64,000 nucleotides of DNA from contig NZ_NPKI01000033.1 in the NCBI RefSeq assembly GCF_002284565.1, positions 62,001 through 126,000 of the forward strand, read 5' to 3'. The notes below the pieces were generated by a model. The model was not told the origin of the DNA. It saw only the letters and a list, made by a program, of their open reading frames with translations, and made no database searches. Shown here piece after piece: positions 15,863 to 24,695 of the stretch. Position numbers and translations under genes: made by a program. The first letter of the stretch is position 1, and each line of letters begins with the position of its first letter. Source of the stretch: Mesorhizobium mediterraneum (GTDB taxonomy: Bacteria > Pseudomonadota > Alphaproteobacteria > Rhizobiales > Rhizobiaceae).

Positions 15863-17272
15863 ATGGAACTGAATACGATAGAACGGGACGACATAGAAAG
15901 TGCGGCCGAAAGTGCGGTCGTACCATCTGCCGCGACCAGGAAGGTCTTCGTCAAGACCTATGGCTGCCAGATGAATGTCTATGATTCGCAGCGTATGACC
16001 GACGCACTGGCCGCTGATGGCTATGCGGCGACGGATGCTATCGGCGAGGCCGATCTGGTGCTGCTCAACACCTGCCATATCCGCGAGAAAGCCGCCGAAA
16101 AGGTCTATTCCGAACTCGGCCGCATTCGTGAGATGAAGGCCGAACGGGCTCTGGCCGGCCGCGAGATGCTGGTCGGAGTCGCCGGCTGCGTGGCGCAGGC
16201 GGAAGGAGCCGAGATCATCCGTCGCTCGCCGGCCGTCGATCTGGTCATCGGCCCGCAGACCTATCACCGGCTTCCGCATGTGCTGGCACGGGTGCGCGGC
16301 GGCGAAAAGATCGTCGAGACCGACTACGCCATCGAGGACAAGTTCGAGCACCTGCCGCAGCCGAAGCGCGCCGAGATCATCAGGCGCGGCGTCACCGCGT
16401 TCCTGACCGTGCAGGAAGGCTGCGACAAGTTCTGCACCTTCTGCGTCGTGCCGTACACCAGAGGCTCGGAAGTGTCGCGGCCGGTGGCGCAGATCGTCGC
16501 CGAGGCCGAGCGGCTGGCGCAAGCCGGCGTACGCGAGGTGACGCTGCTTGGCCAGAACGTCAATGCCTGGCATGGCGAGGGCGAAAACGCCGAGGAATGG
16601 GGTCTTGGCCGCCTGCTGTTCCGGCTGGCCGAGATTCCCGGGCTGGCGCGGTTGCGCTACACCACCAGCCACCCGCGCGACATGGACGACGAATTGATCG
16701 CCGCCCACCGTGACTTGCCGGCGCTGATGCCTTATTTGCACTTACCTGTGCAATCCGGCTCCGACCGCATCCTCAAGGCGATGAACCGCAGGCATACGGC
16801 AAAGGACTATCTGACGCTGCTCGACCGGATCCGCGCCGCGCGGAGCGATATAGCGCTTTCGGGTGACTTCATCGTCGGCTTTCCCGGCGAGACGGAAGCG
16901 GATTTCGAGGCAACGATGGACCTTGTACGCCAGGTGAACTATGCCTCGGCCTTCTCGTTCAAATATTCGCCTCGCCCCGGCACGCCGGGCGCCGAGATGG
17001 CCGATCATGTGCCGGAAGCCGTCAAGGACGAACGTCTGCAGCGGCTGCAGGCGCTGCTGCTGAAGCAGCAGCAGGATTTCGGTGCGAGCCTGGTCGGCAG
17101 CATCATCGACACGCTGATCGAGAAGCCCGGTCGTCAAGCCGGCCAGAAGGTCGGCCGCTCGCCGTGGCTGCAGCCGGTTATTGTTGATGAAAAGTCCGGC
17201 GAAATCGGTGACATTATCCAGGTACGAATCACGAAGACGGGTTACAACAGCCTGTTCGCCGAATTGGCCTGA
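15863..17272 (+). CDS. miaB: tRNA-2-methylthio-N6-dimethylallyladenosine synthase
   Basis: Radical-SAM methylthiotransferase that adds 2-methylthio to i6A37 of tRNA; 469 residues. The N-terminal UPF0004 domain supplies the auxiliary cluster cysteines C35, C71 and C109. The radical-SAM cluster motif is C187-DKF-C191-TF-C194. A C-terminal TRAM domain follows from about residue 405. The start at 15863 is chosen as the first ATG after the intergenic repeat, giving a typical N-terminus. It is followed by the phoH-like gene and ybeY, a common alphaproteobacterial gene order. Confidence 0.95.
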   Translation: MELNTIERDDIESAAESAVVPSAATRKVFVKTYGCQMNVYDSQRMTDALAADGYAATDAIGEADLVLLNTCHIREKAAEKVYSELGRIREMKAERALAGREMLVGVAGCVAQAEGAEIIRRSPAVDLVIGPQTYHRLPHVLARVRGGEKIVETDYAIEDKFEHLPQPKRAEIIRRGVTAFLTVQEGCDKFCTFCVVPYTRGSEVSRPVAQIVAEAERLAQAGVREVTLLGQNVNAWHGEGENAEEWGLGRLLFRLAEIPGLARLRYTTSHPRDMDDELIAAHRDLPALMPYLHLPVQSGSDRILKAMNRRHTAKDYLTLLDRIRAARSDIALSGDFIVGFPGETEADFEATMDLVRQVNYASAFSFKYSPRPGTPGAEMADHVPEAVKDERLQRLQALLLKQQQDFGASLVGSIIDTLIEKPGRQAGQKVGRSPWLQPVIVDEKSGEIGDIIQVRITKTGYNSLFAELA

Positions 17273-17298
17273 AGGTCTCGGCAGATGAGGAGAGACGG

Positions 17299-18348
17299 TT
17301 GAGCGCTGCGGAAGTGAAGAACCTGCCCCAGAACCTACCATCGGGGGCTTCGGATATGGCGCACATCGTTCTGACTTTCGACAACAACAAGCTTGCCAGC
17401 GCCCTTTATGGCCAGTTCGACGAGAATCTGGCCAGGCTCGAGCAGAAGCTTGGCGTCGATATCCGATCCCGAGGCAACCAGCTGACCATCAAGGGCTCCG
17501 CCTCGGCCGCCGAGCAGGCGCGGCGCGCCCTGGATAATCTCTACGGCATTCTCCAGAAAGGCGCTGACATCGGCCAGTCGGACGTCGACGGCGCCGTGCG
17601 CATGGCGATCGCCGCCGACGACCAGCTGACGCTGCCGACGCTGGAGCGCAAGGGCAAGGTGTCCGCCGCCCAGATATCGACGCGCAAGAAGACGATCTAT
17701 GCCCGTTCGCTCAACCAGGACGCCTATATGCGCGCGCTGGAGCGGTCCGAGCTCGTCTTCGGCATCGGCCCGGCCGGCACCGGCAAGACCTATCTGGCGG
17801 TAGCGCATGCGGCGATGCTGCTCGAGCGCGGCATGGTCGAGCGCATCGTGCTGTCGCGGCCGGCCGTCGAGGCCGGCGAGCGGCTTGGCTTCCTGCCCGG
17901 CGACATGAAGGAGAAGGTCGATCCGTACCTGCGGCCGCTCTACGACGCGCTTTACGACATGATGCCGGCCGACAAGGTCGAACGGGCGATTGCCGCCGAG
18001 GTGATCGAGATCGCGCCGCTAGCCTTCATGCGCGGCCGCACGCTGGCGCACGCCGCCGTCATCCTCGACGAGGCGCAGAACACCACACCGATGCAGATGA
18101 AGATGTTCCTGACCCGCCTCGGCGAGAATTCGCGCATGATCGTCACCGGCGATCCGACCCAGATCGACCTGCCGCAAAACACCAAATCGGGTCTGGTCGA
18201 GGCGCTCCGGATCCTCGACGGCGTTACCGGCATGGTGACAGTGCGCTTCAACGAAGGCGACGTCGTCAGGCATCCGCTGGTCGCCGAGATCGTCAAGGCC
18301 TACGACCGCGACGGCAAGCTGGCCCGGGGCCTGGGCACCGAAGGCTGA
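17299..18348 (+). CDS. PhoH-family ATPase (YbeZ-like)
   Basis: Cytosolic PhoH-like ATPase of 349 residues, thought to act with YbeY in RNA metabolism. It starts at TTG (17299) with GAGGAGA placed 6 bases upstream. An N-terminal nucleic-acid binding segment (about 20-105) precedes the ATPase domain, with Walker A G157-PAGTGKT and Walker B VILDEAQNTTPMQ. It lies 26 bases after miaB and 17 bases before ybeY, so miaB-phoH-ybeY-corC likely form one transcript. The phosphate-starvation name is historical and not supported by anything seen here. Confidence 0.9.
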   Translation: MSAAEVKNLPQNLPSGASDMAHIVLTFDNNKLASALYGQFDENLARLEQKLGVDIRSRGNQLTIKGSASAAEQARRALDNLYGILQKGADIGQSDVDGAVRMAIAADDQLTLPTLERKGKVSAAQISTRKKTIYARSLNQDAYMRALERSELVFGIGPAGTGKTYLAVAHAAMLLERGMVERIVLSRPAVEAGERLGFLPGDMKEKVDPYLRPLYDALYDMMPADKVERAIAAEVIEIAPLAFMRGRTLAHAAVILDEAQNTTPMQMKMFLTRLGENSRMIVTGDPTQIDLPQNTKSGLVEALRILDGVTGMVTVRFNEGDVVRHPLVAEIVKAYDRDGKLARGLGTEG

Positions 18349-18365
18349 TGTGAAGATGCGGCCTT

Positions 18366-18872
18366 ATGGCTGAGGACAAAAAGTCTGTAGGCGGGGATCT
18401 TCCGGTTCCCATCGACATCGATATAGCGGTTGAAGCGGGCGACTGGCCCGATGCGGCCGCGCTGACGCGGCTGGTCGATCGCGCCGTTGCCGCTGCGTTT
18501 GCCGAAACCGGCGTGGCCGGCCGCTCCGAGCTCAGCATAGTCTTTTCTGACGATGCCCATATCCGCAGCCTCAATGCCGGCTGGCGCGGCAAGGACAAAC
18601 CGACCAACGTCTTGTCTTTCCCGGCGTTTCCGCTCGCCAAGGGCGGTCCGCTGCCGCCCATGCTGGGCGACATCGTGCTGGCCGCCGAGACGGTCGCGCG
18701 AGAAGCCGCCCTGGAAGACAAGCCTGTCGAGAACCATATCATCCATCTCGTCATCCACGGCCTGCTGCATTTGCTGGGCTACGATCACGAGACCGACGCC
18801 GAGGCCGAGGAAATGGAAGCCAAAGAACGCGCAGCGCTTGCGAGGCTTGCCATTCCCGATCCCTACGCGTAA
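18366..18872 (+). CDS. ybeY: Endoribonuclease YbeY (16S rRNA maturation)
   Basis: Zinc-dependent endoribonuclease involved in 16S rRNA 3' maturation and ribosome quality control; 168 residues. The metal-binding signature HGxxHxxGxxH is visible as HGLLHLLGYDH near residues 128-138. The partner ATPase gene phoH/ybeZ lies 17 bases upstream and corC 27 bases downstream, the same order as the E. coli ybeZ-ybeY-corC cluster. The N-terminus contains an extra acidic stretch, as often seen in rhizobial homologues. Confidence 0.94.
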   Translation: MAEDKKSVGGDLPVPIDIDIAVEAGDWPDAAALTRLVDRAVAAAFAETGVAGRSELSIVFSDDAHIRSLNAGWRGKDKPTNVLSFPAFPLAKGGPLPPMLGDIVLAAETVAREAALEDKPVENHIIHLVIHGLLHLLGYDHETDAEAEEMEAKERAALARLAIPDPYA

Positions 18873-18899
18873 CTAAAAAGATCAAATGACCGGACGACG

Positions 18900-19973
18900 A
18901 TGAACGACAAACCAGAGACTGCCGCCCGCCCAGACGCCGGCAGTGCGACCAAGCCATCCGAACAGACGGAAGAGGGCTCTAGTCCGAGTACCACGACCGG
19001 CAGCTTCGCCAGCGAGCCATCGCCTGCCGGTCCTTCCCTGTTCGATCGCGTGCTCGGCCTGTTCAGGCAGCGCAACGGCACCAGCCTGCGTGAGGAGATC
19101 GCCGACGCGCTTGCCGAAACCGCGAGCGATGCTGGCGCCTTTTCGCCCGGCGAACGGGCCATGCTCAACAACATCCTGCGCTTGCGCGAGGTGCGCGTCG
19201 AGGACGTCATGGTGCCGCGCGCCGACATAGAGGCGGTCGAGATCACGACGAACCTTGGCGATCTTCTGGGACTGTTCGAGCAATCCGGCCATTCCCGCAT
19301 GCCGGTCTATTCGGAGACGCTCGACGATCCGCGCGGCATGGTCCACATCCGCGACGTGCTCGCTCACATCACCAAGATCGCCCGCGTCAGAAAGGGCAGG
19401 ACGACCAGGAAAGCCGCCGCCACCACGCTTCTCGATCTTGCCAAGGTCGATCTCGCGCGCACCATCGGCGACCTGAACCTGATCCGCCCGGTGCTTTTCG
19501 TGCCGCCGTCGATGCTCGCCTCCGATCTCATGGGGCGGATGCAGGCGATGCGCACTCAGATGGCGCTGGTCATCGATGAGTATGGCGGCACCGATGGCCT
19601 GGCCTCGCTCGAGGACATCGTCGAGATGGTGGTTGGCGACATCGAGGACGAGCATGACGAGGACGAGCCGATGATCACCCAGACCGGCGAGGGCGTGTTC
19701 GTCGTCGACGGCAAGGCCGAGATCGACGAAGTCACCAAGATGATCGGCGAGGATTTCGCCGCCGGCGAGCATGGCGAATATGTCGACACGATCGGCGGCA
19801 TGATCTTCAACACGCTTGGCCGTGTTCCGGCCCGCGGCGAAGTGGTGCAGGCCATACCTGGTTTCGAATTCCTTGTGCTCGACGCCGATCCGCGCCGCGT
19901 CAAGCGCGTGCGCATCGTGGAGACCCAAAAGGGCGAGCGCCGCCGGCGCGCGGTGCGCGCCGAGCAGGCTTGA
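18900..19973 (+). CDS. corC: CorC/HlyC-family CBS-domain protein
   Basis: Cytosolic CBS-pair protein of 357 residues with a C-terminal CorC_HlyC domain. A low-complexity N-terminus (about 1-45) precedes the region EVRVEDVMVPRADIEAV that opens the first CBS domain; the second lies near RPVLFVPPSMLASDLM. The C-terminal TransporterC domain begins around residue 260. No DUF21 membrane domain is present, so this is the soluble CorC type and not the YfjD type. In E. coli CorC is tied to magnesium/cobalt efflux; that role is only inferred here. Confidence 0.88.
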   Translation: MNDKPETAARPDAGSATKPSEQTEEGSSPSTTTGSFASEPSPAGPSLFDRVLGLFRQRNGTSLREEIADALAETASDAGAFSPGERAMLNNILRLREVRVEDVMVPRADIEAVEITTNLGDLLGLFEQSGHSRMPVYSETLDDPRGMVHIRDVLAHITKIARVRKGRTTRKAAATTLLDLAKVDLARTIGDLNLIRPVLFVPPSMLASDLMGRMQAMRTQMALVIDEYGGTDGLASLEDIVEMVVGDIEDEHDEDEPMITQTGEGVFVVDGKAEIDEVTKMIGEDFAAGEHGEYVDTIGGMIFNTLGRVPARGEVVQAIPGFEFLVLDADPRRVKRVRIVETQKGERRRRAVRAEQA

Positions 19974-20217
19974 AGACGCCGCTCGCCCGATGACGGTCGA
20001 CGATCCGTTTCAAGCACGCAACCCTGGGCTCGATCCCGCGAACTTCTGCACGGGTAATAAGCGGCCATTTGCCCGCCGTCTCAAAACGCTGTAGCGGAAA
20101 CTTGTCCCGCGCCGTGCTATACTGACCAAGCCGACCTGCACTGCACCGCAGTTAGGGAAATGCCTACGGCGCGGACACCTGCGGGAGTCGCCAGTCCAGA
20201 TCAGAAAATAAAATGAC

Positions 20218-20667
20218 ATGGTGGATGACATGTCCCTCGACGCCAATGATTTCGCTCAAGCAGTTGAAAAATACCACCTCGCTCTGGATGAGTTCATGAA
20301 AGGAAACCCCGCGCCTGCGAAGAAGCTCTTTTCTCAACAAGACGATGTAACACTGGGCAATCCCTTTGGCCCTTTCGCGCATGGACGGAAGCAGGTCGTT
20401 GAGACGATGGAGCAAGCGGCATCGAATTATAGGGACGGCGACGCTACCGGTTTCGAGAACATAGCGACATGTGTGACGTCTGAGCTGGCATACCTCGTCG
20501 AAGTAGAGCGGCTCAGGTCCAAGGTTGGCGGTCGCAGCGATGTCACGCCTCTTGCGTTACGCGTGACGAGCGTCTTTCGTCCAGAAGATGGTCTCTGGAA
20601 GATTGTGCATCGTCATGCCGATCCGATAACGACGGCTCAGCCGGCCAATTCGGTACTCCGCCGATAG
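20218..20667 (+). CDS. SnoaL/DUF4440-like NTF2-fold protein
   Basis: Hypothetical protein of 149 residues that looks like a small alpha+beta NTF2-like protein (SnoaL/DUF4440 type). Supporting features are an N-terminal helix, the segment DDVTLGNPFGPFAHG, and the late strand VFRPEDGLWKIVHRHADPI typical of that fold. No catalytic residues can be named. It could start at 20218 or at the ATG at 20230. It stands alone between corC and lnt with gaps of about 240 bases on each side, and its base composition is less GC-rich at third positions than its neighbours, which suggests a later arrival. Confidence 0.65.
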   Translation: MVDDMSLDANDFAQAVEKYHLALDEFMKGNPAPAKKLFSQQDDVTLGNPFGPFAHGRKQVVETMEQAASNYRDGDATGFENIATCVTSELAYLVEVERLRSKVGGRSDVTPLALRVTSVFRPEDGLWKIVHRHADPITTAQPANSVLRR

Positions 20668-20906
20668 GCGCGGTTGTGGTTTGGGGAGGCGGTCGATATC
20701 GCAAACCCTTGCTGCGGCAACGCGGCTATTCTTCATTCCGTTCTCGGCGAAGGTTGGCCCGCGTCATCGGGCTCGTAGCATCAGGCGTCCGCAAGGAGTC
20801 GTGAGCCGAATTCAATCCGGCACGTTGGCTGAAGCGGTGGCCGTTTGGAGCGCGGACCGCGGCCTGATAAATCTTGCTCCGTGATTCGCACGACTCGGAA
20901 GCATCG

Positions 20907-22499
20907 ATGAAGCGCCTGGCCGGCCGGATAATTCTGCTGTGGGGCTGGCGCCGCGCGCTTGTGGCGTTTCTTGCCGGGGCGCTGGCGGTGCTTGCCCAGG
21001 CGCCTTACGATTTCTTCGCCGTCGGTTTCGTTTCGTTCCCGCTGCTGGTCTGGCTTCTCGACGGCGCGACCGGCGAAGCCTCCGATGGCTGGTTCCGGCG
21101 TTTGCGGCCTGCTTTCGCCATCGGCTGGTGGTTTGGCTTCGGCTATTTTCTCGCTGGCCTGTGGTGGATCGGCTCGGCACTTCTGGTCGAGGCCGACAGC
21201 TTCGCCTGGGCGCTCCCCTTCGCAGTGGTCGGAATTCCGCTGGCGCTCGCCTTTTTCTACGGCTTCGCGACAGCGGTTGCCCGGTTGCTGTGGAGCAACG
21301 ACATCGGCCGCATCGCTGCCCTTGGCTTCGGCTTTGCCCTGGCGGAATGGCTGCGCGACTTTCTATTCACCGGCTTTCCCTGGAATGCCGTCGGCTACGC
21401 GGCGATGCCGGTGCCCTTGCTTATGCAGAGCGTGTCGGTGACCGGCATGGTTGGCATGAACGCGCTGACGGTCTTCGTCTTTTCATTGCCGGCCCTGCTT
21501 GCGGCGCGCCGGCATGTCCGCCTGGGGGCTGCACTGCTTGTCGTTCTCGTCTCGGCCCATGTCGGCTTCGGCTATATCAGGCTTGCTGCTCCGGAGAAGC
21601 CTGCGGAACGCAGCCTCGATGTCCGCATTGTGCAGCCGGCCGTTGACCTCAGCGAGAAGTGGGACGCTTCGGTGCCCGACCGGATCTTCGCCACGCTGAT
21701 GGGACTTTCGGCCAAAGCGCCGGAGACTGGCCATGACAAGCCGCAGTTGATCCTATGGCCGGAGACCTCCGTGCCGTTCTTGTTCGCCCAGCGTCCCGAT
21801 GCGCTGACCGCGCTGGGCGAGATGCTTGGCGACGGCCAGATGCTGATCGCCGGTGTTGTCCGGGAGGAGGGTGGCTCGACGGCAAATGCCGACAGGCGGT
21901 ATTACAATTCGGTGGTGGCGATCGACGACAAGGGTGAAATCGCAGATGCCGTCGACAAGGTTCATCTGGTGCCCTTTGGCGAATATCTGCCTTTTGCCGA
22001 CCTGCTAGGCCGCTTCGGGCTCAAACAGCTTGTCGCCGGGCCGATGACCTACGCGGCGGGCAATGAGCGACATCCGATCGCGCTGCCCGGCGGCATCCGC
22101 GCGCTTCCGTTCATTTGCTATGAAGTCATCTTTCCCGATCTGGTGGCGGTTGACGCTACGTCAGCCGAGCTTATTGTGAACGTCACGAACGACGCGTGGT
22201 TCGGTGACACGCCGGGTCCATACCAGCATTTCAGGCAGGCGCAGATTCGCGCTGTGGAGAATGGGGTGCCCTTGTTGCGCGCAGCCAATAACGGCATCTC
22301 CGCTGTAGTCGATCCGCGCGGACGCATCCTTGACGCACTGGCGATCGACGCACGCGGAGCCATCGATGTCCATGTGCCGATTTCCAATCAGTCCGTCGTT
22401 TCTTCCAGCCAAAGGCGCATTAACGGACTGCTGATCATGTTGCTGCTTGGCCTGGCCGCTTTCGCATTGAATGTAAGGCAAAGGCTACGGGTGAATTGA
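20907..22499 (+). CDS. lnt: Apolipoprotein N-acyltransferase
   Basis: Inner-membrane enzyme that adds the third acyl chain to the N-terminal cysteine of lipoproteins; 530 residues. Several N-terminal membrane helices (about 15-210) precede a periplasmic nitrilase-fold domain with the catalytic triad E286 (LWPETS), K351 (DKVHLVPFGE) and C404 (FICYE); a final membrane helix lies near 505-523. The start at 20907 follows CGGAAG. It is followed by the praR-like regulator and metK, a conserved rhizobial neighbourhood. The window's efflux adaptors are among its likely substrates. Confidence 0.95.
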   Translation: MKRLAGRIILLWGWRRALVAFLAGALAVLAQAPYDFFAVGFVSFPLLVWLLDGATGEASDGWFRRLRPAFAIGWWFGFGYFLAGLWWIGSALLVEADSFAWALPFAVVGIPLALAFFYGFATAVARLLWSNDIGRIAALGFGFALAEWLRDFLFTGFPWNAVGYAAMPVPLLMQSVSVTGMVGMNALTVFVFSLPALLAARRHVRLGAALLVVLVSAHVGFGYIRLAAPEKPAERSLDVRIVQPAVDLSEKWDASVPDRIFATLMGLSAKAPETGHDKPQLILWPETSVPFLFAQRPDALTALGEMLGDGQMLIAGVVREEGGSTANADRRYYNSVVAIDDKGEIADAVDKVHLVPFGEYLPFADLLGRFGLKQLVAGPMTYAAGNERHPIALPGGIRALPFICYEVIFPDLVAVDATSAELIVNVTNDAWFGDTPGPYQHFRQAQIRAVENGVPLLRAANNGISAVVDPRGRILDALAIDARGAIDVHVPISNQSVVSSSQRRINGLLIMLLLGLAAFALNVRQRLRVN

Positions 22500-22636
22500 C
22501 AGTCGACACATTAGAAACTCATACTGTAACCGCCTGAAATTTCTCGAAGTCGGTACGTCGTTCTGTTGGGGCACTGGCCGCCGGCTTCGTTTGGGCAGAA
22601 AAACACAAAAAGCCGGAAAAATTCGGCGAGGAAAAA

Positions 22637-23056
22637 ATGGCAGAAGAAAACAAGAAGAAGCCGAATCCTATCGACATCCATGTCGGAAGTCGCATCAGGC
22701 TTCGCCGCAATATGTTGGGAATGAGTCAGGAGAAGCTGGGCGAGAACCTCGGCATAACGTTTCAGCAGATACAGAAATACGAGAAGGGAACCAATCGCGT
22801 CGGCGCCAGCCGTTTGCAGGCAATAGCCTCGATACTCGGTGTTCCTGTCGCTTTCTTTTTCGAGGACGCGCCGGGCCAGGAGGCCGTGGGCAACCGCGGA
22901 TTTGCCGAGGATGCATCAATGACTTTTGCGGTCGAATTCTGCGGCAGTCCTGAAGGGCTTCAACTCAACCGGGCCTTCGTCAAGATTGGCGACGTCAAGA
23001 TACGCCGCAAGATCATCGAGCTCGTGAAGGCCCTTTCAACCGACGAGGTCGATTGA
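22637..23056 (+). CDS. praR: XRE-family HTH regulator, PraR/PhrR-like
   Basis: Helix-turn-helix regulator of 139 residues. The Cro/C1-type HTH spans about residues 16-72, with RIRLRRNMLGMSQEKLGENL and ITFQQIQKYEKGTNRV as recognition region. Length, sequence and position between lnt and metK match the rhizobial regulator described as PhrR (acid-inducible) or PraR (repressor of quorum-sensing regulators and surface-attachment genes). The symbol is given by this resemblance; the targets in this organism are not visible. A good GGCGAGGAAAA ribosome site lies upstream. Confidence 0.75.
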   Translation: MAEENKKKPNPIDIHVGSRIRLRRNMLGMSQEKLGENLGITFQQIQKYEKGTNRVGASRLQAIASILGVPVAFFFEDAPGQEAVGNRGFAEDASMTFAVEFCGSPEGLQLNRAFVKIGDVKIRRKIIELVKALSTDEVD

Positions 23057-23364
23057 TTGGGCCGATTGAGTTGGCAGGCAGTTTAAAGCCGGAAATGGCG
23101 AGGATGTCGTAGCCGGGCACGACCTCGCTGATCGCAGAATTTACATCCTGTAGGCAGGCCGGAGAGGAAATCGATTTTGCTCGACGCCCAACGTGTTGGA
23201 ACTAAGCTCGCCGGCGGCATCCTGCCGCTGGTCGCAGTGGTGCAAGATAATAGCGCGATTTTCATGCCAGAATGGCCGCGCCGCTTGACGAGCGCCGCCC
23301 GGCACAGCTAACACGTGGCGCGCCAATCGGCAGCGTGCCGATATTTTTTCAAGAGGGGACACCC
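23057..23364 (+). promoter_or_regulatory. Leader region of metK
   Basis: A 308-base gap without a convincing gene. It has several self-complementary stretches (e.g. GCCGGCGGCATCCTGCCGCTGG near 23210-23231) but does not show the conserved core of the SAM-II riboswitch, and I could not recognise SAM/SAH or other SAM-binding classes. The region must hold the metK promoter. A search with covariance models would decide whether an RNA element is present. Confidence 0.35.
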
Positions 23365-24654
23365 GTGACGCGGCAAAACTATTTATTCACCTCGGAATCC
23401 GTTGCCGAGGGTCATCCCGATAAGGTTTGCGATCGTATCTCCGACGAGATCGTCGATCTGGTCTATCGCGAGGCCAGAAAAACCGGCATGGACCCCTGGA
23501 AGGTCCGCGTCGCCTGCGAAACGCTGGCGACCACCAATCGCGTCGTCATCGCCGGCGAGGTGCGCGTCCCCGAGACCCTGCTCAAGAAGGACAAGGCCGG
23601 CAATATCCTGATGGATGCCGCCGGTCATCCGCTCGTCAATCCGGCGAAGTTCAAGTCGGCCGCCCGCAAGGCGATCCGCGAAATCGGCTATGAACAGGCC
23701 GGTTTCCACTGGAAGACGGCAAAGATCGAGGTTCTGCTGCACGGCCAGTCGCCGGATATCGGCCAGGGCGTTGACAATGCCTCCGACCGGCAAGGCGAGG
23801 AAGGGGCTGGCGACCAGGGCATCATGTTCGGCTATGCCTGCCGCGAGACACCGGATCTGATGCCGGCGCCGATCTACTACAGCCATAAGATCCTCGAACT
23901 GCTGGCCGCCGCACGCCATGAGGGCAACGGCGATGCCGGCCGGCTCGGGCCGGACGCCAAGAGCCAGGTCACCGTCCGCTATGTCGACGGCAAGGCGGCC
24001 GAAGTGACGCAAATCGTGCTGTCCACCCAGCATCTCGACGCCAGCTGGGATTCGAAGAAGGTCCGCAACGTCGTCGAGCCCTATATCCGCGAGGCGCTGG
24101 GCGAGCTGAAGATCGCCGACAGCTGCAACTGGTACATCAACCCGACGGGCAAGTTCGTCATCGGCGGCCCCGACGGCGACGCCGGCCTGACCGGACGCAA
24201 GATCATCGTCGATACTTACGGCGGTGCTGCGCCCCATGGCGGCGGTGCTTTTTCCGGCAAGGACACCACCAAGGTCGATCGTTCCGCGGCCTATGCGGCA
24301 CGCTACCTGGCCAAGAACGTGGTGGCGGCGAAGCTCGCCGATCGCTGCACCATCCAGCTTTCCTATGCCATTGGCGTCGCCCAGCCGCTGTCGGTCTATG
24401 TCGACCTGCACGGCACCGGCAAGGTCGATGAGGCGAAGCTCGAGCAGGCGCTGCGCACCGTGATGGACCTGTCGCCGTCCGGCATTCGCCGTCACCTCGA
24501 TCTCAACAAGCCGATTTATGCCAAGACGTCCTCTTATGGCCATTTCGGCCGCAAGGCCGGCCGCGACGGGTCCTTCTCCTGGGAAAAGACCGACCTCGCC
24601 AAGGCGCTCAAGGATGCACTCGCCGAAGCGCCCGCCGAAGCAGTCGCGGCCTAG
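23365..24654 (+). CDS. metK: S-adenosylmethionine synthetase
   Basis: Makes S-adenosylmethionine from methionine and ATP; cytosolic tetramer. The start is a GTG at 23365 with AAGAGGGGAC upstream, giving the family N-terminus TRQNYLFTSESVAEGHPDKVCD with the catalytic His in GHPDK. Other signatures are GEQGIMFGYAC-type (here GDQGIMFGYAC) and the phosphate loop GGGAFSGKD. At 429 residues it is of the longer alphaproteobacterial type, with insertions after residue 70. The upstream frame extends to 23272 but lacks homologous character. trmB follows 26 bases later. Confidence 0.95.
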   Translation: MTRQNYLFTSESVAEGHPDKVCDRISDEIVDLVYREARKTGMDPWKVRVACETLATTNRVVIAGEVRVPETLLKKDKAGNILMDAAGHPLVNPAKFKSAARKAIREIGYEQAGFHWKTAKIEVLLHGQSPDIGQGVDNASDRQGEEGAGDQGIMFGYACRETPDLMPAPIYYSHKILELLAAARHEGNGDAGRLGPDAKSQVTVRYVDGKAAEVTQIVLSTQHLDASWDSKKVRNVVEPYIREALGELKIADSCNWYINPTGKFVIGGPDGDAGLTGRKIIVDTYGGAAPHGGGAFSGKDTTKVDRSAAYAARYLAKNVVAAKLADRCTIQLSYAIGVAQPLSVYVDLHGTGKVDEAKLEQALRTVMDLSPSGIRRHLDLNKPIYAKTSSYGHFGRKAGRDGSFSWEKTDLAKALKDALAEAPAEAVAA

Positions 24655-24668
24655 CCGCGGCGTCCATA

Positions 24669-24695
24669 GATCCGAAAGACGTGGATCCGAAAGAC
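24669..24695 (+). repeat. 12-base tandem duplication at the trmB start
   Basis: GATCCGAAAGAC occurs at 24669-24680 and again at 24684-24695, separated by the GTG used as trmB start. A 15-base duplication would create exactly this, adding an in-frame DPKD segment next to the start codon. Confidence 0.7.

Noticed and set aside
20213..20260. Alternative frame start ATGACATGGTGG before the SnoaL-like gene
   Set aside because: The frame lacks NTF2-like features, while the frame from 20218 carries the full domain.
23057..23364. SAM-II or SAM/SAH riboswitch upstream of metK
   Set aside because: The conserved core sequences of these riboswitches were not seen. Only generic inverted repeats are present.
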